A stretch of DNA of 16,582 nt from Planctomycetaceae bacterium (GTDB lineage Bacteria > Planctomycetota > Planctomycetia > Pirellulales > Pirellulaceae): NCBI GenBank assembly GCA_007124535.1, contig SLEY01000401.1, positions 1-16,582 on the forward strand. The letters are read 5' to 3'. The notes beneath the pieces were generated by a model. The model ran no database searches and was not told where the DNA came from. It saw only the letters and a list, made by a program, of their open reading frames with translations. The position numbers and the translations under genes are program-made. Shown here one piece after another: positions 13,335-16,582 of this stretch. Numbering within the stretch: position 1 is the stretch's first letter; every line of letters starts with the position of its first letter.

Positions 13335-15808
13335 ATCGAGACATCCCCCAAGAACCCGTGACGGACGAGAGCGACCCGAAGCCGCTGATCGCGTCCCCCT
13401 GGACTCTGGAGTATGCCGACTGGAACCCCAGGCAGCAGGCGCTGCGCGAATCGCTTTGCACGCTGGGCAACGGGCACTTTGCCACCCGCGGCGCCGCGGA
13501 GGAGGCTGCGGCCGGCGGACCGCACTATCCGGGTACGTACCTGGCGGGCGGTTACAACCGGCTGGAGAGCGAAGTCGCCGGGCGATTGGTCCCCAACGAG
13601 GACCTGGTCAACTGGCCCAACTGGCTGTCGCTGAGTTTCCGGCATGCGGAGGGGGAATGGTTCGACTTGGCGCAGGTGGACATCCTCTCCTTCCACCAGG
13701 TATTGGAGCTCCGGGAGGGCGTGCTCCGGCGGACCGTTCGGTTCCGCGACGCGGAGGGACGGGAATCGACGCTCACGTCGCGGCGGCTGGTGCACATGAC
13801 CTTCGAAAACGTGGCTGCAATGCAGTGGACCTTGACCCCGGAGAACTGGTCCGGACCGATCGATATCCGTTCGGCGCTCGACGGCACGGTCATCAACGAC
13901 GGGGTGGCCCGCTACCGCGACTTGGAAAGCCGGCATCTGCGGCCGCTGGAGCAAGGCCGGGTGGCCGAGGACGGGATCTACCTGGCGGTGGAGACCGTGC
14001 AATCGCATCTCCGCATGGGCCAGGCCGCACGCACTCGGCTGGATGTCGAAGGGCGCCGGCCGGCGACGGAGCGGAGCACCGAGGAGCGTCCGGGCTGGAT
14101 CGGGCAGACGCTCTCCTGCCAGTGCGAGGAGAAGCGGCCGTTGCGTGTGGAAAAGGTCGTTACCGTGTACACTTCGCACGACCGCGCGATGTGCGAGCCA
14201 TTGGAACAGGCGTGCCGGCAACTCGCCCGTCTGCCGGGCTTCGATGAACTTCGCCGCAGCCACGCCCGCCGCTGGTCGCACCTCTGGAAGCGTGCCGACT
14301 TGGACCTGGGAAGCGAACACGTCGCCCAGGGCATCCTGCGGCTGCACATCTTCCATCTGCTGCAGACGGTGTCGGTCAGCACGATCGATCGCGATGTCGG
14401 CGTGCCCTCGCGCGGGCTGCACGGCGAAGCCTATCGCGGGCATATTTTCTGGGACGAGTTGTTCATCTTTCCCTACCTGAACCTGCGGCTCCCCGAATTG
14501 ACCCGGGCCTTGCTGATGTACCGTTACCGCCGGCTTCCCGAAGCCCGCGTCGCGGCCCGCGAGGCGGGTTACCAGGGCGCCATGTACCCTTGGCAAAGCG
14601 GCAGCGACGGGCGGGAGGAAAGCCAGGTGGTGCATCTGAATCCCAAGTCGGGTCGTTGGGTGCCCGACCAGACGTACCGCCAGCGCCATGTCAACTCGGC
14701 CATCGCGTACAACGTGTGGCAGTATTACCAGGCCACGGGCGACTGCGAATTCCTCGGCTTCTACGGGGCGGAAATGATTTTGGAAATCGCCCGATTCTGG
14801 GCCAGCCTGGCCGAGTACAACGCCGACCGGGACCGTTTCGAAATCCACGGCGTCGTCGGACCGGACGAGTTCCATACGCAGTATCCCGGCCGGGACGAGC
14901 CCGGCCTTCGAAACAACGCCTATACCAATGTCCTGGCCTCCTGGGTGCTCGACTGCGCCGGCAAGGTGCTCGACCTGCTGAGCGACGAACGCCGTTGCGA
15001 ATTGACCGAAGAGTTGGGACTCGCCGACGAGGACTTCGTCCGCTGGAAACAAGTGGCCGAAAGAATGTACGTCCCCATCGGCGAGGACGGCATCATCAGC
15101 CAGTTCGAAGGGTACGAGCGGCTGGAAGAATTCGATTGGAAGGGCTACCGTCAGAAGTACGGCGACATCCAACGCCTGGACCGGATTCTCGAAGCCGAGG
15201 GGGACGACGTCAACCGGTACAAAGCGGGCAAGCAAGCCGATGTGCTGATGCTGTTCTACCTGTTCTCCGCGGGGGAGTTGCAGGAGGATTTTTCCCGGAT
15301 GGGCTATGAATTCCGCCGGGAATGGATCGCCAAGAACATCGACTATTACAACCACCGCACCTCGCACGGATCGACTTTGAGCCACGTCGTCCACTCGTGG
15401 GTGCTGGCCCGCTCCGACCGCGAACGGTCCTGGCAGCTCTTCGAACAGGCCCTGGAAAGCGACGTGGCCGACATCCAGGGCGGCACGACCTCCGAAGGAA
15501 TCCACTTGGGAGCCATGGCCGGCACGGTGGACTTGATCCAGCGCTGCTACCTGGGCATTGAAATGCGGGACGACGTGCTTTGGATCAATCCCTGTCTGCC
15601 CGACCCCCTGGGCGACATTCACTTCCAAATGCGTTACCGGAGACACTGGATTGCCGTGGAACTGACCTCCCAGCGACTGCGGCTGACCATCGGCCGCAGC
15701 CGGAACGAACCGGTGAAGATCCGTTTCGATGGGAAGGTATGCCAGGCCGAGCAAGGCGAAGTGCTGGAGTTCCCGCTCCATAGACGCTGCTTAGGGGGGG
15801 TCGGATGA
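13331..15808 (+). CDS. GH65 disaccharide phosphorylase (trehalose or kojibiose type)
   Basis: This 825-residue protein uses a GTG start with GGAGG about 5 nt upstream and overlaps the preceding stop (GTGA). It carries the glycoside hydrolase 65 layout: an N-terminal beta-sandwich (about 25-300) with ESLCTLGNGHFATRGA and YNRLESEVAGR, a catalytic (alpha/alpha)6 barrel (about 340-720) with RGLHGEAYRGHIFWDELFIF, YPWQSGSDGREES and the general-acid Glu513 in VVGPDEFHTQYP, phosphate-site motifs KQADVLML (about 634) and HGSTLSHVV (about 679), and a C-terminal beta domain. It would split an alpha-linked glucose disaccharide with phosphate to beta-glucose-1-phosphate. Trehalose and kojibiose are the likeliest substrates; sequence alone does not decide. 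The product feeds the beta-phosphoglucomutase domain encoded next door. Confidence 0.92.
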   Translation: MNRDIPQEPVTDESDPKPLIASPWTLEYADWNPRQQALRESLCTLGNGHFATRGAAEEAAAGGPHYPGTYLAGGYNRLESEVAGRLVPNEDLVNWPNWLSLSFRHAEGEWFDLAQVDILSFHQVLELREGVLRRTVRFRDAEGRESTLTSRRLVHMTFENVAAMQWTLTPENWSGPIDIRSALDGTVINDGVARYRDLESRHLRPLEQGRVAEDGIYLAVETVQSHLRMGQAARTRLDVEGRRPATERSTEERPGWIGQTLSCQCEEKRPLRVEKVVTVYTSHDRAMCEPLEQACRQLARLPGFDELRRSHARRWSHLWKRADLDLGSEHVAQGILRLHIFHLLQTVSVSTIDRDVGVPSRGLHGEAYRGHIFWDELFIFPYLNLRLPELTRALLMYRYRRLPEARVAAREAGYQGAMYPWQSGSDGREESQVVHLNPKSGRWVPDQTYRQRHVNSAIAYNVWQYYQATGDCEFLGFYGAEMILEIARFWASLAEYNADRDRFEIHGVVGPDEFHTQYPGRDEPGLRNNAYTNVLASWVLDCAGKVLDLLSDERRCELTEELGLADEDFVRWKQVAERMYVPIGEDGIISQFEGYERLEEFDWKGYRQKYGDIQRLDRILEAEGDDVNRYKAGKQADVLMLFYLFSAGELQEDFSRMGYEFRREWIAKNIDYYNHRTSHGSTLSHVVHSWVLARSDRERSWQLFEQALESDVADIQGGTTSEGIHLGAMAGTVDLIQRCYLGIEMRDDVLWINPCLPDPLGDIHFQMRYRRHWIAVELTSQRLRLTIGRSRNEPVKIRFDGKVCQAEQGEVLEFPLHRRCLGGVG

Positions 15809-15863
15809 CCAGCTTGGCCCCGCCCGGGTACTCTGCCATTCTGACGCACGAAAGGAGAGGAGC

Positions 15864-16580
15864 ATGTTGATTGCGACCAAGCAAATCCGCGGTTGTTCGA
15901 TCGAGGGACCGGAGGACGGCGTCGGTACGGTGAAAGACCTGTTGTTCGACGGGCGGCACTGGATCGTCCGTTACCTGGAAGTCGACACGGACGGCTGGCT
16001 GTCAGGGCGGCGGGTGATTCTTTCCCCCCAGGTAATTCGTTCGGCCGATTATGCCTCCCAACGGCTCGGTGCCCGCCTGACGCGGGAGCAGGTGGAAAAC
16101 GCTCCACCGCTGGAAAGCGACATGCCCCTCTCGCGAAGGAAAGAGATCGAAATGGCCCAATACTTCGCCTGGGAAGTCTATTGGGCGAACCTCGAACCGG
16201 CCCAAGCCGAGAGCGATCCCGACCTGCACGCCGCCGGCACGGTTACGGGATGTCGCGTGGCTGCCAGCGACGGCGAGATTGGATATGTGGCCGATTTCAT
16301 TATCGACGACGCGGACTTGGCAGGCCCGCCTTGGGAGATCCGGTACCTGGTGATCGACACGGGGAATTGGTTGCCCGGCCGGCACGTCCTGATTCCGCCG
16401 CTGTGGACCGATGCGGTCGATTGGGAGAGCCGCCATGTTCGCCTTGACTTGGTTCGCAAAACGATCGAGCACAGCCCGGAATATGACCCCGCCACTCCCA
16501 TCAACCGCCAGTACGAGGAAATGTTCTTCGACTACTATGGGCGGCCGGTCTATTGGCGGCCGGTGGAGCACGGCGTGTAG
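15864..16580 (+). CDS. Tandem PRC-barrel domain protein
   Basis: This 238-residue protein has two PRC-barrel units. The first (about 5-80) contains EDGVGTVKDLLFDGRHWIVR and YLEVDTDGWLSGRRVILSP. The second (about 120-200) contains ASDGEIGYVADFIIDDADLA and YLVIDTGNWLPGRHVLIPP. A C-terminal YYGRPVYW is typical of the family. PRC-barrels are small beta-barrels of RimM and photosynthetic reaction-centre type; stand-alone versions in bacteria are mostly uncharacterised and often stress-associated. No signal peptide or membrane segment is visible. GGAGAGGAG lies just before the ATG. It follows GH65 by 55 bp with no clear terminator, so it may be the last gene of the series. The stop is two bases from the window end. 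Confidence 0.92.
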   Translation: MLIATKQIRGCSIEGPEDGVGTVKDLLFDGRHWIVRYLEVDTDGWLSGRRVILSPQVIRSADYASQRLGARLTREQVENAPPLESDMPLSRRKEIEMAQYFAWEVYWANLEPAQAESDPDLHAAGTVTGCRVAASDGEIGYVADFIIDDADLAGPPWEIRYLVIDTGNWLPGRHVLIPPLWTDAVDWESRHVRLDLVRKTIEHSPEYDPATPINRQYEEMFFDYYGRPVYWRPVEHGV

Positions 16581-16582
16581 AC

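Noticed and set aside
13256..15781. Very long minus-strand open frame (841 codons) opposite GH65
   Set aside because: It is antisense to a clear GH65 gene, with His/Gln/Val/Leu-rich composition typical of the complement of GC-rich coding DNA, and has no recognisable domain.

Overview
The window is GC-rich bacterial DNA. The gene set is an E. coli Pfk-2-type PfkB, an FtsH, an NfeD/slipin pair, a SpoIIAA-like protein, a multihaem cytochrome with a planctomycete-like look, and a trehalose-type HAD/GH65 pair. Together with the style of its intergenic repeats (GTACTC arrays, GGTCTCTGACC hairpins, 14-bp tandem arrays), this suggests Planctomycetota, probably near Pirellulales. That assignment is inference: no rRNA or other taxonomic marker is present.

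Left part (1-3563). A minus-strand pair holds pfkB (256-1179) followed by a downstream gene cut by the window edge (230-1). That gene reads well only if one base is restored near 120-122, so it is frameshifted or carries a sequencing error. Divergent from pfkB across a 404-bp gap is ftsH (1584-3563), with both membrane segments, AAA+ and HExxH motifs.

Middle (3564-7519). An nfeD (ClpP-class serine protease/NfeD) and slipin (SPFH/stomatin) operon lies between two non-coding, repeat-packed regions. These share three sequence modules: a GGTCTC hairpin, a palindromic GTACTC element, and a 20-nt motif in opposite orientation. The right-hand region also has a 15-unit 14-bp tandem array, an inverted counterpart of that array, and a MITE-like palindrome of about 156 bp lodged inside the counterpart. 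These repeats are the least explained part of the window.

Right part (7520-16582). A minus-strand, ATGA-coupled pair encodes a small membrane-anchored acidic protein and a SpoIIAA-like protein. Across a 561-bp gap with a tandem dyad and a candidate sigma-54 promoter begins a long plus-strand series: a DJ-1/PfpI protein, an exported diheme c-type cytochrome, a helical ferritin-like protein, a rhodanese, a beta-phosphoglucomutase-like plus trehalose-phosphatase fusion, a GH65 disaccharide phosphorylase (GTGA-coupled), and a tandem PRC-barrel protein. The fusion and GH65 genes together match the domain order of the single mycobacterial OtsB1 polypeptide. Enzyme logic suggests trehalose-6-phosphate dephosphorylation and/or phosphorolysis of an alpha-glucoside to beta-glucose-1-phosphate and then glucose-6-phosphate. 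Along with pfkB this gives a carbohydrate and stress flavour. No tRNA, rRNA, CRISPR array, transposase or phage gene was seen.
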